5,109 nt of DNA from Clostridiaceae bacterium (lineage in GTDB: Bacteria; Bacillota; Clostridia; Oscillospirales; Acutalibacteraceae), in assembly GCA_904501675.1 (NCBI GenBank), contig CAJGCL010000124.1, forward strand, positions 1-5,109. The letters run 5' to 3'. Numbering within the stretch: the stretch's first letter is position 1; the number at the start of each line of letters is the position of its first letter. This document shows, one piece after another, positions 4,874 to 5,109 of the stretch. The translations under genes and the position numbers were made by a program. The notes beneath the pieces are model-generated. The model was not told where the DNA came from. It searched no databases and saw nothing but the letters and a program-made list of their open reading frames with translations.

Positions 4874-5109
4874 TTGAATAGTCAGAATGATATAAATATG
4901 CAATTTGAAGCTCTGTATGATAAATATGCCAATAAGCTTTATCGCCTTGCTCTTGTGAATGTTCAGAATACTACCGATGCGGAAGATATTGTTCACGATG
5001 TTTTTATAAAATATTTTGAAACATTGCCTGCCTTTTCAGATAGGAACCACGAGGAAGGTTGGTTTGTAAAAGTTACAGTTAACGCTTGTCGCGACTTTTT
5101 AAGAAAGAA
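4874..5109 (+). CDS. ECF-type RNA polymerase sigma factor (5' part, truncated by window end)
   Basis: An open frame runs from the TTG at 4874 to the window end (78 codons plus 2 bases). It encodes the sigma-70 region 2 of an extracytoplasmic function sigma factor: FEALYDKYANKLYRLAL (11-27, region 2.1), DAEDIVHDVFIKYFE (35-49, region 2.2, core RNA polymerase binding) and EGWFVKVTVNACRDFLRK (61-78, regions 2.3-2.4, -10 recognition and melting). Region 4 and any anti-sigma gene lie beyond the window. The TTG start with a good ribosome site and a possible ECF-type promoter in front suggest tightly limited, self-activated expression. It diverges from the MFS gene across a 139-base AT-rich spacer, so the two could be co-regulated, but nothing proves it. 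The signal it answers to cannot be told from this part. Confidence 0.92.
   Translation, partial: MNSQNDINMQFEALYDKYANKLYRLALVNVQNTTDAEDIVHDVFIKYFETLPAFSDRNHEEGWFVKVTVNACRDFLRK

Noticed and set aside
1..5109. Mobile element, CRISPR array, tRNA or rRNA
   Set aside because: No transposase or integrase, inverted terminal repeats, regularly spaced direct repeats, or cloverleaf/ribosomal signatures were seen; the only sizeable repeat is the duplicated domain inside the lipoprotein gene.

Overview
The window looks like a chromosomal piece of a low-to-moderate GC Gram-positive Clostridia-type bacterium (Firmicutes, possibly a gut anaerobe). The indications are AGGAG-type ribosome sites, ATG/GTG/TTG starts, sigma-A promoters with extended -10 boxes, lipoproteins with Gram-positive lipoboxes, and a typical Clostridial gene repertoire. 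This is inferred from style and gene content; no taxonomic marker is present.

Layout. Positions 1-46 hold the last codons of an upstream gene whose TAA overlaps the next ATG. Then, on the + strand, come a membrane-anchored NusG-domain-II protein (46-444) and a Gx-type (Hpre_diP_synt_I) integral membrane protein (453-956), 8 bases apart and clearly co-transcribed. A strong promoter and a structured leader (970-1074) follow, driving a 343-residue lipoprotein built of two diverged repeats (1075-2106), which is closed by a strong terminator (2124-2160). A separate weaker promoter precedes a lipoprotein ApbE, FAD:protein FMN transferase (2210-3262). Convergent to it on the - strand is an MFS transporter (3301-4734, GTG start), ended by a C(UUCG)G-type terminator. 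At the right edge, divergent from the MFS gene, is the start of an ECF sigma factor gene (from 4874, TTG start), truncated by the window.

How the genes may work together. The left 3.2 kb reads as a compact extracytosolic flavin/redox cassette. ApbE attaches FMN covalently to Ser/Thr of exported proteins. The only nearby exported candidate is the abundant-looking two-repeat lipoprotein, whose repeats each end in an A-G-C-T-I-x-V motif followed by an amphipathic helix. This resembles the end of the FMN_bind domain, whose usual acceptor motif is SGAT. NusG_II and Gx proteins are recurrent companions of FMN-binding/ApbE genes and, as I recall, correspond to the EetA/EetB type of proteins in flavin-based extracellular electron transfer loci. 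The most interesting item is therefore the lipoprotein as a possible unconventional ApbE substrate: double-domain like PplA, but with a non-canonical acceptor motif, no arginine at all, and prolines only in its linker. The MFS transporter and the ECF sigma factor appear to be separate units.
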